From assembly GCA_012845835.1 (NCBI GenBank), contig JABAKD010000006.1:620001-684000 (forward strand): 64,000 nucleotides of DNA. The letters run 5' to 3'. This DNA comes from Undaria pinnatifida. Lineage: Eukaryota > Sar > Phaeophyceae > Laminariales > Alariaceae. The notes under the pieces are model-generated. The model was given only the letters and a program-made list of their open reading frames with translations, ran no database searches and had not been told where the DNA came from. Below, in pieces: positions 23,701 through 36,600 of the stretch (positions are counted from its first letter, which is position 1; every line of letters begins with the position of its first letter). The translations under genes were made by a program, and so were the position numbers.

Positions 23701-26700
23701 TATGTTATGGTATGGTATGGTATGGTATGGTATGGTATGGTATGGTATGGTATGGTATGGTATGGTATGTATGGTATGGTGTGGTATGGTATGGTATGGT
23801 ATGGTATGGTGTGGTATGATATGGTATGGTATGGTATGGTGTGGTATGGTGTGGTATGGTATGGTATGGTATGGTATGGTATGGTATGGTATGGTATGGT
23901 ATGGTATGGTATGGTATGGTATGGTATGGTATGGTATGGTATGGTATGGTATGGTATGGTGTGGTATGGTATGGTATGGTATGGTATGGTATGGTATGGT
24001 ATGGTATGGTATGGTATGGTATGGTATGGTATGGTATGGTATGGTATGGTATGGTATGGTATGGTATGGTATGGTATGGTATGGTATGGTATGGTATGGT
24101 ATGGTATGGTATGGTATGGTATGGTATGGTATGGTATGGTATGGTATGGTATGGTATGGTATGGTGTGGTATGGTATGGTATGGTGGTGAATACCCGGTA
24201 TTGAAAATTGGGGTGGTAACATCCTCGCTACTGTAGCCTTGATCAATACGAATAGTATTGATGGTACTAATAGTATCAATAGTATCAATAGTATCAACAG
24301 CATTTATTGTGGTAATAGTAGTAATAGTATAGAGCCACTCAAGTGAGGAGCCTCCGACACAAAAGGGTGCATATATAGCGAGCATGATTAATAGGGTACA
24401 GAGCCCTGTTCGTGGATGAGGTTATAGGAGTACCCTTTTCTCGTCAAGTATTGGTATAGAGGCATGTCGGAGTCTTATCTAGGCTGAATGAGTAGAATCT
24501 GAGGTCGCAGACCGCGTATCCAGTGCCCTCTTCAACCTAGTACGCGCCTCTGCCAGCCTCAAAGCCCTCCTGATGTCCAATAACAGCATAGCTCGTGCAC
24601 CCGGTGGAGATTGAGCGTTTGCTACGATAGAGGTACGCGCATTTTTTACAAATTCCATTCTGAATTTCGTGCCTCCTTTGCCCCATTACCGCCAGAATGT
24701 CCGTTTTTATTTTTCCATTATTTCAATATCTATGCCGTGCCATCCTTAATCGGGTTGAACTTGCATTGTACGCACAGCACGGGTGTGGATGGGGCTACAG
24801 AGATCCCCAAGAGAGGAGCCAGGTCATCCAATGCTTGGGCAGCGGCGGAAGTCTCTGAGCACCTAACGCGAGAAGCACAATGTAAATACGGGAAACATGA
24901 TTTCGACGGCATTCCTTCGTGCAACCCCGACGAACACTTCAGTGCACTAGTCCTCAAACAAACGTACAGTACTCGTAAAAGCATCGGGCTAACCGGTAGT
25001 TCTTCGCTTGAGTAGCTCGGTCGTTCAACCGGTCAGAATGCCAGAAGGTCAGAATAACCTTTGCCCCACCACGTGCAACGCCTACTACCGTGAGGGAGCC
25101 CGTCCCCGTCGTCCCCATATAAAGTACGGATGCGCCTCTACCCGCAGCATGTGCCATTGGGTGTCATTTAGTTGCCTGCCGTTGGAAACTTTAGCGCGTG
25201 ATAATAATAAAGTTCGATGGGAAATGAAGAACGCACGTACGAATGGCCAAAGCTGTTCGCGATACAACCGAAGCGAAGTAGCGGAGAGGAGGGGGGGGGG
25301 GGAAACCTGTCACCGCAGCTTGCCCAGAACACTACGGAGGGCAAAAAATCTCCCACGCGTTGAGCTAGCAGGGCAGTATAAGTGATGTGGATTTTTCAAA
25401 ATCACACCCCGTTATATGACGGGAAGGACAAGAGGAACGCATGGAATGGGGTAGGTTACCCTTTCTGGCCCTACCAAGTACCCCGGATATGATTGATGAG
25501 GTCTGATTAACTAATGAATGACCTAAAACTAACCACAATACTACCCAAAAATATTCGATTGCCTCTTGTGCGTTTCAGATTCTTGTCGACATGTTCGTAA
25601 ACCATGACAGTTTCCGTGGGGGCCAAGCGCCACCATAAAACGTACGGCAAAGGCCATTTTCCGAATGACGGGACTTCCTGAACCCAAAATCGCCGGGAAA
25701 AAAAACTGTTTTCGTTTTGAAATATGATTTTGATTGCTTCCCTAGGTCGTGGGGTTGGACATCGGCTTTCGATTTACTCTTTACTCAAAGCCAGTGCTTG
25801 GGTGAGGTGCAGAGCCCGTCGGGTGACAAAAACGAGGCTCAACTAAAGAAAACGTTGCACACCACTAGAGCCTATTTAAGGAGCTGTTTCGACTTTTCTG
25901 AACCCGAAATCTGATTTGAAAGGGGGGGGGGGGGGGGGGGGACGAATAAATGTTACCCGATCGATGCACAAATAAATCCCATCGACTAGGTGTATGGCGA
26001 AAACCATAGGGAAAAAAAAGAGAAAACGAAATACCGACGATTTCGGGGTAATAATCCCCGGAATTGTAGTTGGAATTGTTTAATCATGCAGAATTAAACC
26101 GTCCCAGACTTCAAAAAACACCCAGGCTACCGTAGGGGGGTCCCTTTTTGGGCCTTTTATTTCAGTGACAGTGGCCAGGGGTCACTCGCGCAAGTAACCC
26201 TTTTGTTCCTATGCGATCTTACGTATTCTTCATGTTTTACATTGGCGAAATGAACCCGCAATGCAAAGGTGATCTAAGCGGCGCCGAAACAAGTGCCTAA
26301 ACCATCTTCATACGTGGGGTACAGAGCCACTCGTGCGACTGGCTCAAACACACCAGTGGAAATGGGGGTACTCCCTCTACCGTAGCCTTGGTCGAAAGGT
26401 ATACCTTACTATGTCTATCGTAGCACGCGTCGTCGCAACTCTATTTCTCGTGTATAAATAGGTCATTCTTGGGTGAAGGAAAGAAGCCTTCCAGTGAAGG
26501 ACCCTCACAAAAAACGACCTACATCCATCCGCTACCTTGGCATGCGTCGTGGGAAAGGAGGGGGTCAAATCATTCGTGTACTAAAGTAAGTGCACACTGA
26601 ACCCCCTAAGAGCCCCATGCCCCCTTCCTATACTAATTACAAGTAACATTTCCGCAAAAAAGTGTTGCCAGCTGTAAAGGCGTTAACACCAGCGGAATAT

Positions 26701-27603
26701 TTGCTCTCACCAGCTCGTGTATGTGGGTGATTCCGGCATCGTGCAGCCAGAGCTTAGCCGACTGTTTCAGAGGGTGCAGATCCCACCCCAAGAGAGAGCC
26801 GTTCTCGGAACAGCCCGTCAGCACCATCTCCAGGGAAGGAGCCCAAAATATTACAGTCTGCCAGAGAACGAAAGATTATATGGAGGCATGATGACATAGG
26901 AACTTTGCGCTTACGTAAGTAAATCATAAGGAGGCGTGCTCAGATAGGGTGGGCGCCATCTTCAAAGAAAGGTCACACAGCATTGCAGTCTGCGGCGGTA
27001 GTCAAAACATGTGGAGGAATGGGTGTTACGCTCGAGTAGAGGGAGCACGTTTTGGGCTGGACTATATCCAGGATACATCTAACTGGAGGCGTTCCCCAAC
27101 CGTGGAACTGCTCAGAGCATACCTGTTAAACCAACCGGTCTAGTCCATCCCCAATGAAGCGCCCCAGAACGCCTATCTGCCGGGGTGTGAAATCTATATT
27201 GAAACCAACACAGGACGCATATGCTACTGCTAATATGGTAAGGGCTCAAGACACTTTTGCTACGATAGAGTTGCACCGCATATTTTCTGAGGTTCCTCAA
27301 TTTTGCGCCTTAAGACATGTCATTCTTAACCCAAAGACTGATTACGAAAACAATGTCATCCCTGTTACCCGATAAAAAATCTCGTGGCCTACTAGCTAGG
27401 TATACAAGAAGAATAATGCTTTAGAAAAAGAACAATCTCCGACGATTTTGGCCCGTCATTCAGAAACCATTTCAGACGAAAAGTGCTATCTCTACCATAG
27501 CTCGCGTCTTAGAGTTATCCCACGCTAGCGGTGCGGCAGATTCTAAGGTTTTTTCTGAGATCCCAACGAGAGGAACATCAATATCATAATCAGTCATCCA
27601 TCG

Positions 27604-27655
<52 letters not shown>

Positions 27656-30600
27656 CCCGAAACAAACTTCGAAGATGTTTGTTCAAGCAACCCGACCAAC
27701 ATGTCTACCAAGAAAATGAGGTAATCCTAAAAGGAAACGTTCTCGAAATTTCTTCAAACGAACTCACTCGTGGTTCTACACGTAAGGCGGGCAACCCGAA
27801 CATTAGCACATTCCAACAGTACCAGAACCGTTTCACCCAAATACCAAGCCTTTACGTTATTTTCGTATCATACTCCATCATACCCCCTTCTTCACTCCCG
27901 GGTTAGAGCCATCATATCATATCGTATCATATCATTCCATATCATATCATATCATATCATACCATATCATATCATCATATCACATCATATCATACCATAG
28001 CATATCATGTAATATCATATCATACCATATCATATCGTATCATATAATATCAAAGCATATCATGATTATCACATCATATCATATCATGTCACATCATATC
28101 ATATCACATCGTATCATACTATATCATATCATATAATATTATATCATATCAAACAATATCATACTTCGAAGTAGAATACAATATCATAGCATATCATACC
28201 TTGATCATCACATATCAAATCATATTGTATCGTATCATATCATATCATATCATATCATATCATATCATATCGTATCATATCATATCATATCATATCATAT
28301 CATATCATATCATATCATATCATATCATATCATATCATACCATATCATAGCATATCATAGCATATCATACTCGCACGAGCGGCTCTCGTACCTCACGGAC
28401 AAAAGAACTTCGAGAGATTGTCTTGGCGCGGCGTAGCTTACCGTTCCATTGCCGATTCATGTCGCAAAAATAAAACCGCACCAAAGTTAAAACCGCAAAG
28501 GGAACAGAGGCGGCACTCTCGCGAGTGACTCCAAGCCAGCGCAACTCCCCCCCCCGCCCAACACCGTGACCCCCTAGCGTGCGTGTGGTCGACAAACAGT
28601 GCAAACCTCTCCTAGGTACAGCCGCATGTCTCACAATTCACCTGCCGACCAATATCTGCAAATGGAATGCGGTCCTTTTTCTGCACCCACCTGGCGTGTC
28701 GGAGTCTCCTCTCGGTATGTGAGAGCTGGCAGAAACTGCTTCTCGCTGGACCGTTCCTCCTCGGTAGGGAGGTCCCAAACAGTCAGGACATGGGGCCCTG
28801 ACGGCCCCAGAGAACTGCTCGTAATGACGACGTCTTCGTCCGGGATGCTGTGAACGGCATTGACCTGAATTTATGAATTTACATGACATGCAGCAAGCGC
28901 GATGATGGTGCACTCATGCATTACAATCAAGATGGAGTTTGAACGGTGAATCTAAGGGAAGAAGAAGTTCGGTTTCTGCATCTTGGAAACCGACCGTCGG
29001 CAAGCATGTATTGGAACAGAATCCGCGGCGAAGACATCTATCTACCCCAAACCTCGAGCACTGGACAAGACAGCGACACACTCTACAGAAAATCCGACAC
29101 GGGAATCGAGGAGAGATCAAACGCACGGAATACTGCAGTTAGTTGTCATCCCTTCACCTTTTTTCCTACCGTTTTTACGAGGAAAATCGCTTCACCCACT
29201 CGGTTGTGGAGCAAGGCATTTGGTTTTTCTCCGTTGTCCTCGTTTTGTGCACTTCCTTCGAATTAAAATATGAACGTCTTGAAGAGATGTGGTTGTGGTT
29301 GTGGTTGTGGTTGTTGTTCTGGTTGTGGTTGTGGTTGTGGTTGTGGTTGTGGGTTGTGGTTATGGTTGTGGTTGTGGTTGTGGAAAAATCTACGTATGGT
29401 AGATAGAGTTGCACCAACTTGTTTAGTTCTCAAGCTCCTCTTTAGACGAGCTACTCTTCCCAATCCAAACTCCAAGCAAAGACAAGAACAGAACTTAGAG
29501 AGCTCAATGAACATGTCCCAATCATTGCCTAGGTACATCACGAGACATTTTCCGAAAAAACGAAATGGCCTTCCATTGTATTTTGAATTAACAAGCCCCG
29601 TCGTTCATAAACGTGCTACGATACTGTCCATGTGTCGTGTATGGCGTGTTGCTGTCAACTGCTTGGCACGCTAAAACGCCCACCCCATAGCCCCCCGCCG
29701 GCCGTCGCGTTTGAATAGTGGAGTGACACAAAGGCAGAGGAGATGCGAAATGCAGGCTAGCCTCCGAACGCAATGGGGCTCTATAGCCGCTCACAAAAAC
29801 ATACCCTTCAAGGAGGCGTACGCGCAACGAAGGGGTATGGATGGTGCATGCTACGATAAAGGTATACCGTTTTTTGGCGAAAAGGGTTTCTGAATGACGG
29901 GGCTCCTTAACCTACTCAAAAATACTATACTAATCTAATACTATCGGCGGAAACATAGGTTATTTTCATGCACCATGTGTTTTTGTTGTATACCTAGGCC
30001 ATGGCATTTTATGTCTTGTAGCAGTTTTAGTTTCCTCCGAATTGGGTTTGGGGATAGGTCTAAAGATCCTCAACTAAGGAGGCGTATTAGAACATAATGG
30101 CTGCGCCTTTACCGTATTGGACAAAACATCGGAACCACACCATTTTGTTTTCCATGGATGCACCTTTACCGTCTTGGACAAAATATCGGAACCACACCAT
30201 TTTTTTTCAAGGAGTTGACCAGGGGGGGGGGTCGTGATTAACCCACGGATATATCGCAACTTGCTACGGTACAGAAACGCCGTTGTCTTCTTGCGTGACG
30301 CTTCTCGTGACATGAGGAGGGAGCGCTATGCCTCACCCAACAAGCATCGTTTCCGTCAGTAAACCGAAAGTAAGTGCAACCCGGTAAAGGTAGCTTTGCT
30401 TGTTAAACCGCAAAAAAACAAAGCACCAAGTTGCAAAGCGATGTTTATTGTGTCTGATAGAGAGAACGAAGCATGTTTGTGTCAGGAATCGGGGTCTCTG
30501 GGTAATGCGGAAAACGGTAGATAGATGAGCCCTCTGGGACCAGTATCGGGCGCAGCTCGGCGCGTGCAGGCTAGAAAGGGCACGCCGAGCGCAAGGGATA

Positions 30601-33600
30601 ACGTTGGCAGACATTAGTTAGTCTCTGGTATCGCCAGCCAAGCCGGGAATTTGAGTATTATGTGTCGATCAACGAATCTGTGGGCTATTAACAAATGTAC
30701 AGAACAATCGAACGTTTTGCCAAACAAGCATGATATCCCAAAAATTTGGGGAATCGTAAGGATAACGAGTCCCGCCGTTCAAAACGTATACCATGTATTG
30801 TGTATAAAAAAGTACGTACGATCTCCATCGTAGCAACGTGTCTATTCGGCAAAAAACGGAGTATTGCTCTACTTTGTATTTCATACGCCGTGCATAAGTC
30901 ACGCTTTCCCTTGATAGTTTATTTGGTTCGAACCTTGTAAGGAACGGGGTGTCGTTTGGGTTGTTGTTTTTCGAGTGCCTTTTGGGGAATCAAACAAAAA
31001 ATCTCCAATCTGATGGACTATCATAAATACTTACCAGAAAATATTTGAAGTAAAGGCCGTGCCAAACGTAGGGTGTAAATTCGTCATCAACCTCCGGTAA
31101 AGAGCTTCATTATCCCCCCGTACACTAGTGGGCCCGGCATCAACCTGCCACTTATCATGAGAATACTCGTACTTCAGCTGGGGGGGGGGGTTGACTGTCT
31201 CTCTGGCGCTCCAAATAGGCCGAGACTCATCTGCCCCGAACATCCAACGCAGATAGGTTCTACGGAGGAGGCGCACGATGTTTTTTATGAGGTTTGTTGC
31301 TTGGGAGTAGCTCTATACCTCACCCAAGACTGATTTTGAGTCCACCGGTGAAGCAACGATTCACGAACCCAAGGAATAGGTATACAAACCAAAATGCGAT
31401 TGAACGTCTTTGTAAGGACATTCCGATTATTTCTTTGGGTCAGGGCGCCGCGTCCTTCAGGTAAGCAGTGCACCAACAAAATGCTACCTCCATCATTGGG
31501 CATGTTTAACCGCCGCGGTACAGCGGGTTTATTGTTCAACAACGTTTTATTAAATGGTGACCCATCCACTAGGGATGTGTATCAGTTGGCTGAGCGCCAC
31601 TACTAAGTACTATATTGTAGCCGTGGGGGACGAAGCAAGCCACACGACAGATGCTACTAATGGTACTAAGAACACGGCAAAAAGGTACACCATTTCGTGT
31701 GTGAGGGTGAAGATACCTCCGCCGAAAAATACATGTTTTTAATGGGTAAACTGAACGCACACCGCGATGTGATCACGCCTATGGCTTTGCACACCAAACT
31801 GTGCTCATAGTGCTCATAGTGAACACAAGAGTGTAATTCCGAAAAATCTTGGTTGAGGGGTCTCGACACGCCAACTACTTTTTTCCAAGCAACGATACCT
31901 CTGACGGTCCACGTGTCCAACCATCTCGTTTTTGTAAGCCTCTTCGTAAAACGCAGAGTAAGCTAAGAACGGTAGCACTCCGATTTCAAAACACGCGCAA
32001 CATCATGTCTAGCCGACCAATCGCTCTGAATGAGCGCCAACAACTCGCAGAGCCCCTTAAGTTACCGCACGAAACAAAACTGTCTAGTGTAGCGACCTGT
32101 ATTCACTGACAATGGTCACCACGTGTAAGTGAGCCATCGCACAACGCCCTAGGAAGCACGACCAACCTCGTGTGGCTTGTATGCCGTGTCGTGACGAAGC
32201 GAGCTCGTTATCCTTGCAAGGTCAGAACCCCCACCAGACTCCACCGTAAACGGTGCTTTGTCGTCGTCCTCCAAGGCACCGTGCCCCAGCAGGTGCACCA
32301 CCTGTGTACAAATTCGAACCCCCATGAACAAGTTATGCTCACACAGCATGTAGTGTCGGAGGATGAACGTGTATGTTTGGGTTTTTCAGTGGTGTGGAGA
32401 CGTGCATGCTGCTGCTCAAACCGTAACACGTAACCGACCTATTCATCTAGGAACGTCACCGATTACGGCGTGCTGACTCAATCTGGATAGTTTCTTTGAT
32501 ATTGACCCAGCCTCATCCACCGGGGGCTGGATGTTGCAGCGATGACGACGACAGGCTTCTGCTGTGGTTAGAAGTGCTCATGTGGTGCTGTGCGGATGGC
32601 TCGCGTGGTCCCGATGATGCAATACGTGCCAGGGAGAAAGGCCAAGCGGTCTGCACCATGTATGCACATGTACCATTACGCACATGTGCAAAACGATAAA
32701 CCAGCTGACCCCCACCCCCCTCCCGTCCCAAACATGCCTTTTTCCATCGCGGTTCCATCGCGGTTCGATCGCGGTTCGATCGCGGTCACCCAGGAGATAG
32801 GTGGTTTATTAGCTGTAGGAACGGTGCTCTGTCTCGAAAGGGACGAGTGGTCAATGATCAAACTATTGACGCAAACATCAAAATATGAGTACCCCTTGCT
32901 CCTCCTGCAATATGTGGTATAATCTGCACATATGAGCTGTATGTAGGTACTCCTAAACTGCAAAAGGACAAAGGGAGGTATTTCCCCGCTAGTGCCTCTT
33001 GTTCGCCAATGGCCGTGATTGCTGTTTAGATGCACTGTTTTTGTTGATTTTTTTCTGAGGTTCCTGATATCCTGAGGAATCTACAAATACGCAACCCACA
33101 AATGTTGACAACCTGAAAGTGCAACCCAACGAACGAAAAATATCAACTCTTTTCTACTGTAGGGATGAACTGAAAAAGCAAAACCTATAAAAAACAATGG
33201 ATTTTCGGCGATATTGGCTTAGGAAGCGTTCAAATGCAGAATTTTGTTCTTGTGTAGTCAAAGCAATTACCTCTACAGTATCGCCTCGATAGCGGCCTTT
33301 ATTACACAATTTGATAAGGAGCTTCCGCCGATATCAACCAAGAGCCTGACCCGATCAAGAAAGCCGTTCCACGCTTTAACAGTTTTCCCCACTCTAGCGA
33401 ATAAATAAGGGCTGAAATTCTACGATACCCCCCCCTTAAACCAGCTATTTGTTGTAATCAACGTTGAATGGCTGCTCGACACGGGGAAGGATGCTATGGT
33501 GAAAACTTATGTTCAGACCTTTTTTCGTTTGGCAAAGGATTATCGCACGATGACGTCGGGGTGGCAAGCGGCGCAGAATTGCATGAGATCTAGACGGTAG

Positions 33601-36600
33601 ATGCCTGCCAAACCAGCTATTCCGTTGAATAAACGCTGATGGGGGGTGGCTCCGTACAATGACTCCAAACGGATTGCGTAACTTTAGCAAGGGTTTTCAC
33701 GTTCGACCAATTCGTACCTCGTTATGTTTCCCAATAAGACCCAGTTTTTCAATGGGCGCCGGTAGATATTCCAGCCGATCGACCTGCGTAGGATAGAGCA
33801 AAAGGAGGCGTTTAGACTGACTGGTCAAGCGGTACAAGATACAACCGAGACGCGATCCAGAGGGGGTGCAGAGGTGTTAACGGCCTCGAAGGTGTTAAGG
33901 GTCACGATAGGATCGAACCTCCGGTTTCGGGGGTCTCTTTGGGGGGGGGGGGATGCGGTGACTCGGGGTTAGTCGCGCGAGCAACCGCCGTGGTACTTGC
34001 GGTGTTACGCTTCACGCTGTGTTTGGTGTGTGATGGTAAACCGCAATGAAATAATATGCTACGCTGCACCAGAACGATCGCCTGATCGTTTTTGGTTGAT
34101 GATGTACAAGGTTACTTGTGCGACTAGCTCGTGTCCGGTAGTTAATTGAGGGTATCCCCTGTACGTAATAGTAGTAACAGTACAATAGAATTCACCAGAG
34201 GGGGTTCACTATTGGGTCCACGTTTCGCAGCCGCTCCGTGCGTTCACCCTCTAGGGCGTTTAAGGTTTGCGATGTGCACCTTTGTCCAGTTACGACGAAG
34301 CCATCTCTGGACGTCAACGACACCATGTTCTAAGCCTAGCTTTGATTGCTGCAAATCTAGCCGCTTTCGTGAATGGACGCAAGTCGGCGGCAGTGCGAAC
34401 GGGGGAGCCCCCTGTACCATCAGTCTTCGTCTTCAACTCGACATACCAGGCAGCAAACCCAAACGGTATTCTGGAAGGGAGCCCAATCACTACCAGGAGA
34501 TACTGCTACGATACGCTGAGCACGTTGCTAGAGTCAAAGATTTTTTTTGTGACACCGTTGGGAGGTGACATCACAGGCTTGCCCTTGTAGCGACATCACC
34601 TGCCTGGTTGTCCTTTCGGAGGTGTCGACAAAGGAGTTCACGTCTAAACGTACCACGGGAAGGCCCATCATGTTGTGGAAGTTCGGCAATTTGAGAAGCT
34701 TTATGCCTGACCGAAACCAGGACGCGTTCGATGATAGAGGTATCACTTTTTCGCTATTCTTTTTTCTGACTCACGCAGCTCCTTAACCAAGCCAATCGTC
34801 TTGAAATCACGATGTGTTTCGTCGTATCCCTAGGGGATGGGATTGGTCATCACTTATCGCTCATCGCTTATCGCTTATCGCTTATCGCTTGCGGTTTATT
34901 GCTCATCTCTTATCGATTATCGATTCTCGATTATCGTGCAGCACTTTTCATTTCCTCCAAACCACTTTTTGGATGTGAAAAATAGTAGAGAGATCCTCAA
35001 GAGGGAGCCTCAGAATGAACCAAAATGGTTGATGCACCTCAACGGTGGCGCCCGTTAGAGATTTTCAAAAAACAAGAACAAGGTATTCCCCGGGGACAAC
35101 CCCCACGGCCTGCCTCGGTAAATCACAAAAATGATGCTTGCTACGATAGAAGAAGCACTTTTCCGTCTGAAATTGTCTCTGAATGACGGGGCCCCCTAAC
35201 CTACTAATACTATCGTCGGAAAAAAAAAATAATAGGACATTTTGTTTTGCATGGTTCTCGTTGGGTACCTAGGCCATGAGAATCCCCACCCGGTAGAAGT
35301 TTTAACTTCCTCTAAGTCAGGTTTTGGGGAGATTTTAAGTTCCAAGTTTAGCCACTTCCGTAAAACAAATGTGCGGCTGTATCGCATCACGCGCCGGTAA
35401 TCAGGCAAACATGCTTCCGGGCATAGCAAAAGAATTTTTGACAATTTTGGGTGCAGCAGCTCTGCCCAGGTTTTCTGGGGGGGGAGGTTCAGCCAAAGTG
35501 CTCAACCTCCACAGTACCACCCGTCATAGTTTCTTCGGAAAACAACAGGCAACAGGGGGTATCAAGAGTGTTGAGCAAAGGTGAACGTTGTCGTCTCGAT
35601 CGCTAAAGCGGTGCTGTTAGCTAGAACCTTGCGGCTTCTATAGTACTGGTCTGCTCGAAGAGGCATGCCCTTAGCGCTGTAGAAGCTTCCGGCTTCTCGG
35701 CCACACCGAAACGATCCTCGTCCTGAAGTTCTACAATTTCTTCAAAATGGGTTCTACGTACAACCTTCCTGCTATAATGAATCAACAGGAACTGGGTTTA
35801 TGTTGCAAACGGTCGATATTGCACCGCTGCAGTTGAACGAAGGAGCAAGAAGACGATAAGAAGTGTCCTGCTGCCGCTGCGAGGCACATTGATTACTTCG
35901 ACTAGAAAGCGAGATTTTCATATCGATGACGGCGTTCGTCAACGAAGTAGCCGCGCATAGGGGTTGGAAGGTCGTTTGTGTTTTATGGTTGAATCTGATG
36001 AGTACGTATGACAAAGTGTTGCTCATCCGGGTTCTCTTTCACGCTCATAGTGGTCGGTTCGTGCTGAGTTATAAAGGTCGAAAGATGAGGAACGGAATGT
36101 CCGCTTGGTGCGCCTCTTTTACTACTGAAACATGCGTCGAGAGATTTCACCAATTGTAGAATGGTTCATGATATTTCCAGAGTGCCTTCAAAGCACGTCA
36201 CAACATCTATCGAGTAATCCAGTAATCCGACCTGTACTGCAAACACCCTGGTGGCTAGTAAACACGTAGCATCGGGATACGGAAACGGATTGCATCCTGC
36301 TTCGGAAACCCTGTGAGACACGGGAAGACAGGTGGGGATGGATGAAATACAACGGACTAGTATATCACGCCCATTGAGATGGCCGGCATTAATCACACAA
36401 ATACCAAGTGGTCTTTCCCAAAAAATGTTTTGCAGGGTTACCAAAACATCCACTTTGAAGTGGACTGAAAAGGCAACCCTATCAACAAACCAATGGCTCA
36501 TACATTCAACAACAAAGCTAATAGTTGGAAGTACGACACTGTCAACATTTGGGGTTTAGGAGCCCGTCATTCGGCAAAATATTCTGCGAAAAGGTGCTAT

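Noticed and set aside
23638..24385. Tyr-His-Thr-Ile-Pro repeat proteins over 220 codons
   Set aside because: Translation of the (ATGGT)n microsatellite in all frames.
34146..34590. Plus-strand frames of 107-140 codons
   Set aside because: Two overlapping frames with unrelated translations and no domain. A minus-strand reading with an acceptor-like site was also considered but gave no coherent exon.
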